Positions 43,500 through 51,474 of a stretch of DNA of 64,000 nt are shown piece by piece (position 1 is the first letter of the stretch; each line of letters begins with the position of its first letter). A program made the translations under genes and the position numbers. The notes under the pieces are model-generated. The model saw nothing but the letters and a program-made list of their open reading frames with translations, was not told the origin of the DNA and made no database searches. The stretch comes from Pseudactinotalea suaedae. GTDB taxonomy: Bacteria; Actinomycetota; Actinomycetes; Actinomycetales; Beutenbergiaceae. The stretch covers positions 186,001 through 250,000 of the forward strand of contig NZ_WNXY01000009.1 in NCBI RefSeq assembly GCF_009733815.1, in the 5' to 3' direction.

Positions 43500-46400
43500 G
43501 CGCGAAGAGGCAGTCGTGGTGGCGCCGCCGGCTGAGCACGGCGGGCCGCGAGCGCGGCATCGTCGAGGCCGGTATCGCCGCGGCGGGCGGCCTCCTCGTG
43601 GTGGGTGCCGTCGTCGGTAACGGCGTCGCCGCCGCGGCGATGGACATGTCCGACGGGCAGACCTGGCTCGGCGGCAACGACGGCTCGGTCGTGCAGATCA
43701 ATCCCGCGACCGGGCAGCCCGAGTACCGGCTGGTCATCGGGGGCGACGGCGACCGCATGGAGGTCACCCAGAACGACGGCCTGCTCGTGGTCACGAACCT
43801 CGAGACCGGTGTGGTCACCTCGATCGATCTCGCCGGCCTGGTCGCCGGCTCCGGCCGCCAGACCGACGGCGAGACGACCGTGCTCATCGGAGGTGGGCAC
43901 GTGATGCTCGCCGAGACCGAGCCTGGCTTCGTGCAGGTGGTCGACCCCCTCTCGATGGCGAGCCTCGGCGCGCCGTACCGGGCCGGTGAGGACCTCAGCG
44001 ACGTCGTGATCGACGACGAGGGCACGGTCTGGCTGATGACGACCTCCGGCGAGCTGCGTGAGCTCGACTGGGTCGAGGAGTCCGGCGAGTTCTCGACCTC
44101 GCTCGAGCGGCCGGTCGCCGGCGCCGGCGCTGGGACGCGGCTGGTGCCGCACGACAGCGGCGTCACCGTGTTCGCGCCCGACGGCGGGGCGATCCTGCAG
44201 ATCGGGGTCGGAACCGACTACGTGCAGCAGGTGCCCGCGCTGCAGGGGCAGGTGGAGGCGGCCGCGACGTCCCCGGCCGACCTGGTCCCGGCGTCGGCGA
44301 CCGACGTCGGGCTGGTCTTCATGATCAGCGGCCGGGAGCTGCTGACGGTCGACGTCGGTGGCGTGGGCTGCGCGCAGCCGCTGCGCCCGGCGGTGCTGGA
44401 ACGGCGCGTGTACGTGCCGTGCGGCGGTGAGGGCCGCGTGATCGTGCTCGACGAGAACGGGCTGTCCGCCGGACCCGACATCGTCGTGCCCGGAGGCGGG
44501 GACCCCGAGCTGATCGTCGACGACGGCCGGCTGGTCGTGCACGACCCCGACGACGGCCGCATCGTGGTCGTGCAGCAGGACGGCAGCACCACGGTGACCG
44601 ACCTGGCGGGCGCCGAGGTGCCCACCGACGTGGTCGAGGACACCGAGCCGCTGCCACCGATCTCGACCGGCACCACCACGCCGCCGCCGCCGACCGGCAC
44701 CACCACGCCACCGGTCGACATCGACCCGCCGTTGCCTCCCGACCCCGCCGACGACGCGACCGAGACCGGCACCGGCGGCCCGACGAACGACCCCGACGAC
44801 GACCCCACGGTCGACCCGAGCATCGACCCGACCGATGGCCCGAGCGGCGGGTCGACCGACGGCACCGACGGCGACGCCGACAAGGCACCGAGCGGCGTGA
44901 CCGCGGTGCTGCAGCCGGACGGCTCGGTCCAGCTCAGCTGGACACCCGCGGTCGTCCAGCCCGACGGCTACCTGGTGACGAGCTCCGACGGCGCGGTGAA
45001 CCAGTCGGTCGCCGCCGACCAGAGCAGCCTGCGGCTGTCCGGGCTGACCTGCGGGACCACGGTCCGGCTGACCGTGTACGGCCAGCACGGCGAGGCGATG
45101 GTCGGCGCCGGCACCGACGTCACGACCGCCGCCTGCGTGAACCCGCCGGCACCCGGGGAGCTGACGCCGCGCAGCGTGGTGGCCGAGCGCGCCGGTGAGG
45201 ACGTCGTCGTCGGCTGGACCGCGCCCGCCATCACCCCGGACCGGTACGTGGTGACCGGGATGGGTCGCAGCGTCACGGTCGCTGCCGGTGAGACCAGCGT
45301 GGTGCTCGCCGACGTGGCGTGCGGGGAACCGATCGAGCTCGAGGTCACCGCGGTGCACGCCGACGCCGGCGAGTACTCGGCCACCTCCGCCCGCACCACC
45401 GAGACCTGCGAGCCCGAGACCACCGACCCGGCGGACCTGCAGCCGCGCGACGTCACCCTCACCAGGATCACCGGGAACGACTACCGGCTGACCTGGCAGG
45501 CGCCGGTCGTGGCGCCGCAGGGATACGCCGTCAGCGGGAACGGTGTCAGCCAGACCGTGGCGGTCGGCACTCACCAGCTCGACGTGAGCATCCCCTGTGT
45601 CGCGACCGTGCGGCTCACGGTCACCGCGAACCACGCGGACGGCACCACCAGCGCCGCCCAGTCCAACCAGCTGACCACCACCTGCACCACGACCACGACG
45701 CCGCCCACGCTGTCGGCGCCGACGGGCGTGACGGCGACCCGCCTCGACGTCGACACGGTGCGCCTGAGCTGGTCGGCCTCGAGCCCGGGCGCCCAGGAGT
45801 ACGTGGTGATCCCGAGCAGCGGCGGCACGATCTCGGCCGGTACGGGGCTCACCGCGGACATCGACGTCACACCCGGCGGCAGCTACACGTTCACCGTCCG
45901 CGCGAGCTACCAGGGTCAGACGGCGACGTCCGCTCCCAGCAACAGCGTCGACATGCCCGCACCCGCGACGGCGCCGGGAGCGCCCACGAACGTGCAGGCG
46001 CACGTCGACCAGCAGCCTCCGTTCACCACGCGCTCGGTCACGTGGACAGCCCCGGCCGACGGCGGATCGCCGCTCACGGGGTACACGTTGGTCTGGGACG
46101 GCCGGGTCATCAACCTCGGACCGGGTCAGACCTCCTGGTCCGAGCAGGTCAGCTGCGACCCGTGCCAGGAAGTCATCCAGGTGCCCGACGTCGAGGTCAC
46201 GCTGAGCGCGTCGAACGCCGTCGGTCAGGGGCCCACCGTCTCCGCGCCCGTGAGCGCAGGTGGCACGCCGGCTCCCCCGACCCCCAAGGACGGCGACGGC
46301 GTCCTCACCGCCCAGGAGGACCGGAGCGAGGCGGACCAGGGCACGTTCCAGGGGTCGATCACCTATACGCCCACCACCACGTGGGCCGGCGTCGGGGGCA

Positions 46401-46831
46401 CGTGTACCGCGTCGGTGAACGGCGGGGCGCCCACGAGCTTCGACTGCACGCAGTCGTCGGTGCTCTGGTCGGGCACCGGCCAGCGTCACGTCGGACTCGA
46501 CGGGTGGGTCCAGGTGACGATCACCTGGCCAGGTGGCAGCGCGACGTCGTCAGCCAGCGTGAACATGCCCGGCGAGGCGTGGTGCGAGTACATCAGCGGC
46601 GAGGGCGAACGCTGCTACCAGATCGCCTCGATCGACCCGGGTGACCCCGACGTCGAGATCGACCCGCTCCCCTGGACCCCGCCGGAGCCGCCGAACCCGC
46701 CGGTCCTGATCGCGGGCATGGGGCTGCTCCTGGGCGCCGGGACGATGCGGACCCTGCGAGCGCTCCGCCGTCGGGGCCTGATCGAGGCACCGGCCGAGAC
46801 CACCGGAACAGACAAGGACGACCACCGATGA
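43496..46831 (+). CDS. Membrane-anchored protein with propeller-like repeats and five Fn3 domains
   Basis: 1111 residues. Basic cytoplasmic start (KRQSWWRRRLSTAGRERG), TM helix about 24-45, propeller-like region about 50-375 (SDGQTWLGGNDGSVVQINPA), acidic Pro/Thr linker to about 460, five fibronectin III domains (about 464-925), a final beta domain with Cys pairs, and a second TM helix at about 1069-1088 with a basic tail. Fn3 domains 1-3 each carry two Cys placed to form a disulfide (LTCGTTVRLTV...TTAAC). Both ends are predicted inside with about 1000 residues outside. It overlaps the ATPase and MoxR genes by 4 bp each, so it probably is the exported or envelope-spanning partner of the ATPase. 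Confidence 0.88.
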   Translation: MSAKRQSWWRRRLSTAGRERGIVEAGIAAAGGLLVVGAVVGNGVAAAAMDMSDGQTWLGGNDGSVVQINPATGQPEYRLVIGGDGDRMEVTQNDGLLVVTNLETGVVTSIDLAGLVAGSGRQTDGETTVLIGGGHVMLAETEPGFVQVVDPLSMASLGAPYRAGEDLSDVVIDDEGTVWLMTTSGELRELDWVEESGEFSTSLERPVAGAGAGTRLVPHDSGVTVFAPDGGAILQIGVGTDYVQQVPALQGQVEAAATSPADLVPASATDVGLVFMISGRELLTVDVGGVGCAQPLRPAVLERRVYVPCGGEGRVIVLDENGLSAGPDIVVPGGGDPELIVDDGRLVVHDPDDGRIVVVQQDGSTTVTDLAGAEVPTDVVEDTEPLPPISTGTTTPPPPTGTTTPPVDIDPPLPPDPADDATETGTGGPTNDPDDDPTVDPSIDPTDGPSGGSTDGTDGDADKAPSGVTAVLQPDGSVQLSWTPAVVQPDGYLVTSSDGAVNQSVAADQSSLRLSGLTCGTTVRLTVYGQHGEAMVGAGTDVTTAACVNPPAPGELTPRSVVAERAGEDVVVGWTAPAITPDRYVVTGMGRSVTVAAGETSVVLADVACGEPIELEVTAVHADAGEYSATSARTTETCEPETTDPADLQPRDVTLTRITGNDYRLTWQAPVVAPQGYAVSGNGVSQTVAVGTHQLDVSIPCVATVRLTVTANHADGTTSAAQSNQLTTTCTTTTTPPTLSAPTGVTATRLDVDTVRLSWSASSPGAQEYVVIPSSGGTISAGTGLTADIDVTPGGSYTFTVRASYQGQTATSAPSNSVDMPAPATAPGAPTNVQAHVDQQPPFTTRSVTWTAPADGGSPLTGYTLVWDGRVINLGPGQTSWSEQVSCDPCQEVIQVPDVEVTLSASNAVGQGPTVSAPVSAGGTPAPPTPKDGDGVLTAQEDRSEADQGTFQGSITYTPTTTWAGVGGTCTASVNGGAPTSFDCTQSSVLWSGTGQRHVGLDGWVQVTITWPGGSATSSASVNMPGEAWCEYISGEGERCYQIASIDPGDPDVEIDPLPWTPPEPPNPPVLIAGMGLLLGAGTMRTLRALRRRGLIEAPAETTGTDKDDHR

Positions 46832-47799
46832 GCACGTCCACCTCCGAGCAGGTCGCCGAGTTCCGGCTGCTGCACACCGACATCGTCGACGCGGTCAGCG
46901 GCGCGATCCAGGGCAAGCGGTCGGTCGTCGAGCTGGCGGTGACGTGCCTGTTCGCGGGCGGGCACGTGCTGCTCGAGGACGTGCCCGGCACCGGGAAGAC
47001 CACGCTGGCGCGCTCGATCGCGGCGGCGCTGGGCGGCAGCTCGCGGCGCATCCAGTTCACGCCCGACCTGCTGCCGGCCGACATCACCGGCACCGCGGTG
47101 TTCGAGCCGGGCTCGGGCGAGATCACCTTCCGCCCCGGCCCGGTCTTCACCAACGTGCTGCTCGCGGACGAGATCAACCGCGCGGCCGCGAAGACCCAGT
47201 CGGCGCTGCTCGAGGTGATGGCGGAGCGGACGGTCACGGTGGACGGCGTCGGCCACCCCGTGCCCGACCCGTTCGTGGTCATCGCCACCCAGAACCCGGT
47301 GGACCTCGACGGCACCTACCGGCTGCCCGAGGCGCAGCTCGACCGGTTCCTCATGCGGATCACGCTCGGCTACCCCGACCCCGAGCACGAGATCGAGGTG
47401 CTGCGGCCCGGAAGCGGCGCGGGCGTCGTCGAGCAGGTGCGCGAGGTGACCGACCCGGACCGGGTGGCCGCGGTCTCGGCGTCGCTGCGCGGGATCCACG
47501 TCGCCGACCCGCTGCTGGGGTACGTGCGCGCGCTCGGTGCCGCGACCCGCTCCGACGCCCGCCTCCGCCTGGGCGCCAGCACCCGCGCGCTGCGCGGCCT
47601 GATCTCCGCGTGCCAGGCGTTCGCCGCCTCGCAGGGCCGCCACTACGTGGTCCCCAGCGACGTGCAGCGCCTGGCCCAGCCCGTCCTCGCCCACCGCCTC
47701 ATCCCCACCCGCGACGCGCTGCTCGCGGGCGAGGACCCGGGCGCGATCGTCGCCGACCTCGTCGACTCGGTCGAGGCCCCGCGCCCGGTCCCCGCCTGA
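46828..47799 (+). CDS. MoxR family AAA ATPase
   Basis: 323 residues. Walker A LLEDVPGTGKTTLARSIAAA, Walker B LADEINRAAAKTQSALLEVM, sensor 1 VVIATQNPVDLDGTYRLPEA and a C-terminal lid with LGASTRALRGLISACQAFA. MoxR proteins act as chaperones with vWA or DUF58 partners; a DUF58 gene follows after 209 bp. The ATGA overlap ties it to the Fn3 gene and so to the secretion ATPase operon. Confidence 0.95.
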   Translation: MSTSTSEQVAEFRLLHTDIVDAVSGAIQGKRSVVELAVTCLFAGGHVLLEDVPGTGKTTLARSIAAALGGSSRRIQFTPDLLPADITGTAVFEPGSGEITFRPGPVFTNVLLADEINRAAAKTQSALLEVMAERTVTVDGVGHPVPDPFVVIATQNPVDLDGTYRLPEAQLDRFLMRITLGYPDPEHEIEVLRPGSGAGVVEQVREVTDPDRVAAVSASLRGIHVADPLLGYVRALGAATRSDARLRLGASTRALRGLISACQAFAASQGRHYVVPSDVQRLAQPVLAHRLIPTRDALLAGEDPGAIVADLVDSVEAPRPVPA

Positions 47800-47839
47800 C
47801 CCATGACCCCGCCCACCCGCCCGACCCACCACGCGCGGG

Positions 47840-47893
47840 CCCACCACCGCCCGCCGGCCCACCACCGCCCGCGGGCCCTCCACCGCCCACCCC
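47840..47893 (+). repeat. Three tandem 18-bp C-rich repeats
   Basis: Units CCCACCACCGCCCGCCGG, CCCACCACCGCCCGCGGG and CCCTCCACCGCCCACCCC follow one another without gaps, 40 bp after the moxR stop. No gene is supported here. Confidence 0.8.
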
Positions 47894-47906
47894 GCCCCCC
47901 GCTCTC

Positions 47907-47978
47907 GCCGAGATCGGACATCCACGGCGAGATCGGTGACCGCGCGGTGCGATCTCGCCGCCGATCCCCGATCTCGAC
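47907..47978. repeat. Forward-forward-reverse-reverse array of CGAGATCG units
   Basis: Forward copies GCCGAGATCGG (47907) and GGCGAGATCGG (47926); inverted copies GCGATCTCGCC (47949) and CCCCGATCTCGAC (47966). The inner pair is a perfect 10-bp inverted repeat, GGCGAGATCG/CGATCTCGCC. Same core as the array at 33974-34041. It interrupts an otherwise overlapping operon between moxR and the DUF58 gene. Confidence 0.85.
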
Positions 47979-48008
47979 ACGGCTGGTCCCGCCGGGGAGC
48001 CACGGCTG

Positions 48009-49172
48009 ATGGGTGCGCTCGCCGGGCTGCGCCTGACCCGCCGGGGTGCGGCGGTGCTGGCGTGCGCGTCGGTCCTGCTGGCCTTCGGGATCTGGGCCTC
48101 CTACCCCGGGCTCGTGGGGCTCGGGCTGGCGCTGGCGGTCGCGCTCCTCGCCGCGGTCGTCGGCGTCGCGGTCCCGGTCCCGGTGCAGGTCAGGCGCAGC
48201 GTGCGACCCACACGGGTGCCGCGGCTCGCGGACTGCGCCGCGACCGTGGTGGTGCGCAACACCTCGACCTGGCTGCCGATCACCGCGTCGGGCCATGACC
48301 GCGTCGGCGGTGAGGATCTCCCGTTCGACCTGCCGCGGCTCGCTCCCGGCGCCAGCGAGAGCACCGACCTCCCGATCCCCACCCAGCGGCGCGGCGAGAT
48401 CAGCTTCGGCCCCTTGACGCTGCACCGGTACGCGCTGGCCGACCTCGCCGAGGTCCGGCAGAGCTACGGCGAGCGCACCACCGTGCTGGTCGAGCCGCGC
48501 ATCCTCGACGCGCTGTCGCTGCCCGCCGGCACCCGGCGCGGTCACATCGGCGCCGACGAGCGCATCGCCCACGGCGGCACCGACCTCACCGGGCTGCGTG
48601 AGTACCTGCCCGGTGACGACCTCCGCCGTCTGCACTGGGCGACCTCGGCCCGCCGTGGTGCCCTCATGGTCCGGGAGGACGCCGACCCCTCGGCCCCACA
48701 CCTGTCGGTGCTGCTGGACGACCGCGCCGACAGCTACGCGGGCGACGGTTTCGAGGAGGCCGTCGACGTGGTCGCCTCGCTGCTCGCCACGGCCGCGGAG
48801 TCACGCAGCCCGAGTCGCCTCATCACCTTCAGCGGCAGCATCGACGTCACGACCACGAGCGCACCGACCGAGGTCACCACGGGCCTCGACCCGGAGCTGC
48901 TCGGGCAGCTCGCGGTGGTGCAGACCACGGACGGCGGCAGCACCGGCGCCCACCTCTTCAGCGGCTCGCCCGACATCTTCGCGATCGTCACCGGTGCCCG
49001 GGCCGCGCTCGCGCCGCTGCTGTCCGACGCCTCCGCCGCCCCGGTCGGGATCGTCGCCATCGTCGACGAGGCGCCCGACCAGCTCGTCAGCGCCAGCCGT
49101 GGCGTCACCGTGCTGCGCGGTCCGCGCGCCGAGGAGCTCGTCCACGCCTGGCGCTCGGCGGTCGCCCGATGA
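48009..49172 (+). CDS. DUF58 domain protein
   Basis: 387 residues. Two N-terminal helices (about 10-60), an extracytoplasmic-like beta segment, then the DUF58 signature LREYLPGDDLRRLHWATSAR followed by GALMVREDADPS and a vWA-like fold (LSVLLDDRADSYAGDGFEEA). Such proteins are partners of MoxR ATPases. ATGA overlap with the transglutaminase-like gene downstream. MoxR/DUF58/TgpA gene trios are common in bacteria and of incompletely known role. Confidence 0.92.
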   Translation: MGALAGLRLTRRGAAVLACASVLLAFGIWASYPGLVGLGLALAVALLAAVVGVAVPVPVQVRRSVRPTRVPRLADCAATVVVRNTSTWLPITASGHDRVGGEDLPFDLPRLAPGASESTDLPIPTQRRGEISFGPLTLHRYALADLAEVRQSYGERTTVLVEPRILDALSLPAGTRRGHIGADERIAHGGTDLTGLREYLPGDDLRRLHWATSARRGALMVREDADPSAPHLSVLLDDRADSYAGDGFEEAVDVVASLLATAAESRSPSRLITFSGSIDVTTTSAPTEVTTGLDPELLGQLAVVQTTDGGSTGAHLFSGSPDIFAIVTGARAALAPLLSDASAAPVGIVAIVDEAPDQLVSASRGVTVLRGPRAEELVHAWRSAVAR

Positions 49173-51358
49173 GGCGCGCCGGCCCGGTGCTGTGGGCCGC
49201 GATCGTGCTGCTGACGGCGCTGGCCCCGCTCGCGGCGGGCTACGCCGCCGGATGGGCGCTCGCCGTGCTCGCCCTCTGCGCCGTGCTCCCGTTCGGGCTC
49301 GCCGCCCTCGGTCGGCTCGTCCGAGTACCCCGCTGGGCCGTGGCGACGGCGGGACTCGCCGTGGGCGTCGTCGTCGCCCTGGTCTTCGCCGACCGGGCGG
49401 ACCCGGCGGACGCCACGCTGCCGTCGTGGCGGGCCAGCCCCGGGCTCTCGTTGCTGGGGCCGCTGATCGACGCGGTCCCTCGGCTGCTCACGGCGCCCCG
49501 CCCAGCCCCGCCGGATCCGTCGCTGCTGGTGCCGGCCGCGCTGCTGGTCTGGATCGTCGCCCTGGGCGTCGCCCTGGCCGTGGTGGGCGCGAGGCGCGCC
49601 GGCGTGGCTCCGCTGGTCGGTGCCGTGGTGCTGCACGTGGCGGGCGGGCTGCTGACCGCCGGGCGCGGTGATGCGACCGGCACCTCCGCGCTCGCGACGG
49701 CGTTGGCGCTGCTGCTGGGTTGGGTGCTGCTCCCCGCCACCGAGCGACCGACCACCGGCACGTCCATCCGCGCCCGCTCTGCCGATCTGCGCCGCCGCCG
49801 CGGCGTGCTGCTGCCGGCGATCGCGACCGCGGTCGTCGCCTCCTTCGCGCTGACGGCGGTGGCGGTCCCCACGGCGTCCTCGTTCGAGCCCCGCACGCTG
49901 GTGCCGCCGCCCCAGCTGCCCGCCGACGCCACCAACCCTGTGCCGCAGGCCGCGGTCTGGGCGCAGTCGCCGGACACCGAGATGTTCAGGGTGACCGAGC
50001 TCGACGGCCCGCTGCCGAACCTGCTGGCGGCCGTAGTGCTCCCCGACTACACCGGCGTCTCCTGGATGCTCGACGCCCGGCTCCGGCCGGTCGGGGTGGT
50101 CGCGACGCCGGACACCCCGCCGCCGAGCAGCACCCGGACCGCCACCTACGCGATCACGGCAGGCGAGTACCGCGAGGCCTGGCTGCCCGCGGCCGGCACC
50201 GCCACCGAGGTCACCGGGGTCTCCGCGCTGCTCGACCTCGACAGCGGCACCCTCGTGCTCGCCGGCGGCTGGACTGGCACGGGACCCGACGGGGACGCAA
50301 CCGCAACGATCACCAGCACGATCAACGACGCCACCCCGGAGGCGATCGGCAGCGCGAGCGTGCCGCAGGCGGCCGACGTGCAGCGCTACCTCGAGCTGCC
50401 GCGCGTCCCTCCGGTGTTCGCGCAGGCGGCGCAGCGGATCACCGGCGGCGTCTCCAGCCGCTGGGAGCAGGTCTCGTTGCTCGCGGACGCGGTCCGCAAC
50501 GACACCCTCCGCACGGACGCCACCGGCGAGGAGCGGGTGCTCGACCACGGCGCCCGGTCGGGCTCCTCCTACGCCCGGCTCGCGCAGTTCTTGCTCCAGC
50601 CGCACGAGGAGGGCGGCCAGGTCGGCACCAGCGAGCAGTTCGCCGCGTCGTTCGCGGTGCTGGCCCGGACCCTCGGCATCCCGACCCGCCTCGTGGTCGG
50701 CTTCCAGGTCCCCGAGGCCGACGGCGCCGGCACCGCGACCGTGCTCGGCGAGAACGCGCGGGTCTGGGCCGAGGTGTACCTGTCCCGGATCGGATGGGTC
50801 GCCGTCGACCCCTCGCCCGACTCGGCGATCACGACCGACCTGCCCACCCCCGAGCCCGAGGGCGAGGCCGGTGACGACCCCGAGCCGGACCCCGCCGAGG
50901 CCGACACCGAGGACAGCGAGGTCGTCGACGAGGACGACGCCGACGCGACCGGTCCCTCGCTCCCGCTGCTCCTCGCGCTCGTCACGCTCGGGCTCGCGGT
51001 GCTCGGTGCCGTCGGGCTGGGCATCGCTCGCTTCGTGCGGAGCGCGCGCTGGCGCCGTGCCGGTGAGCAGGGCGCGTGGGCCCACCTCGAGGACGCGATG
51101 CGGCTCGCCGGGACGCCGCCGCCTCCGGGCGCCACCGCGCGAGATCTCGCCGCGTCGCTGCCCGACGGCGTCGCCGGGTCAGCGGTCGCTCTCGCCGAGC
51201 GCGCCGAGGCGAGTGCCTACGCGCCGGCGCACCCGATCATCGGCGACCGGCCGGACGCCTGGGCGCTGGGCCGCGAGGTCGGTGCGGGCCTGCGCAGCCG
51301 CTCGTCGTGGTGGCGTCGGACGCTGTGGTGGATCTCGCCCGGGGTCTGGCGCCGCTGA
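49169..51358 (+). CDS. TgpA-like transglutaminase-fold membrane protein, catalytic Cys and His replaced
   Basis: 729 residues. About six N-terminal helices (residues 5-235), an extracytoplasmic region, a transglutaminase-like core at about 470-560, an acidic linker, a TM helix at about 597-620, and a cytoplasmic C-terminal domain. In the core the usual Cys position reads GTSEQFAASFAVLARTLGIP (Ser488), and the usual His position reads ENARVWAEVY (Arg531); Asp547 in VAVDPSPD remains. So it is probably inactive as a transglutaminase or protease, unless Ser488 serves as nucleophile. Last gene of the secretion-linked operon; convergent with the kinase gene. Confidence 0.85.
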   Translation: MRRAGPVLWAAIVLLTALAPLAAGYAAGWALAVLALCAVLPFGLAALGRLVRVPRWAVATAGLAVGVVVALVFADRADPADATLPSWRASPGLSLLGPLIDAVPRLLTAPRPAPPDPSLLVPAALLVWIVALGVALAVVGARRAGVAPLVGAVVLHVAGGLLTAGRGDATGTSALATALALLLGWVLLPATERPTTGTSIRARSADLRRRRGVLLPAIATAVVASFALTAVAVPTASSFEPRTLVPPPQLPADATNPVPQAAVWAQSPDTEMFRVTELDGPLPNLLAAVVLPDYTGVSWMLDARLRPVGVVATPDTPPPSSTRTATYAITAGEYREAWLPAAGTATEVTGVSALLDLDSGTLVLAGGWTGTGPDGDATATITSTINDATPEAIGSASVPQAADVQRYLELPRVPPVFAQAAQRITGGVSSRWEQVSLLADAVRNDTLRTDATGEERVLDHGARSGSSYARLAQFLLQPHEEGGQVGTSEQFAASFAVLARTLGIPTRLVVGFQVPEADGAGTATVLGENARVWAEVYLSRIGWVAVDPSPDSAITTDLPTPEPEGEAGDDPEPDPAEADTEDSEVVDEDDADATGPSLPLLLALVTLGLAVLGAVGLGIARFVRSARWRRAGEQGAWAHLEDAMRLAGTPPPPGATARDLAASLPDGVAGSAVALAERAEASAYAPAHPIIGDRPDAWALGREVGAGLRSRSSWWRRTLWWISPGVWRR

Positions 51359-51383
51359 GCCACCGCCGGGCGCGGCAAACCCC

Positions 51384-51465
51384 GGGTGGACGGAATCGTG
51401 TTGAAACCCCGAGGTGGACGGAATCGTGTTGAAACCCGGGGGTGGACGGAATCGTGTTGAAAGCG
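51384..51465 (-). repeat. Three copies of the 28-bp-period 3'-end repeat
   Basis: On the minus strand, three copies of CACGATTCCGTCCACC are spaced exactly 28 bp apart, beginning about 10 bp after the kinase stop codon. Between copies lie short CCCGGG-type sequences that can pair across a unit. Confidence 0.9.
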
Positions 51466-51474
51466 GAGTGGGGG

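Noticed and set aside
50620-50640. Frameshift as explanation for the missing transglutaminase Cys
   Set aside because: The frame is continuous and the surrounding residues align well on both sides, so a real Ser substitution is more likely.
51384-51465. 28-bp-spaced direct repeats as a CRISPR array
   Set aside because: The spacing between conserved cores is only about 5-10 bp with no unique spacers of 28-40 bp, there are just three copies, and no cas genes are near.
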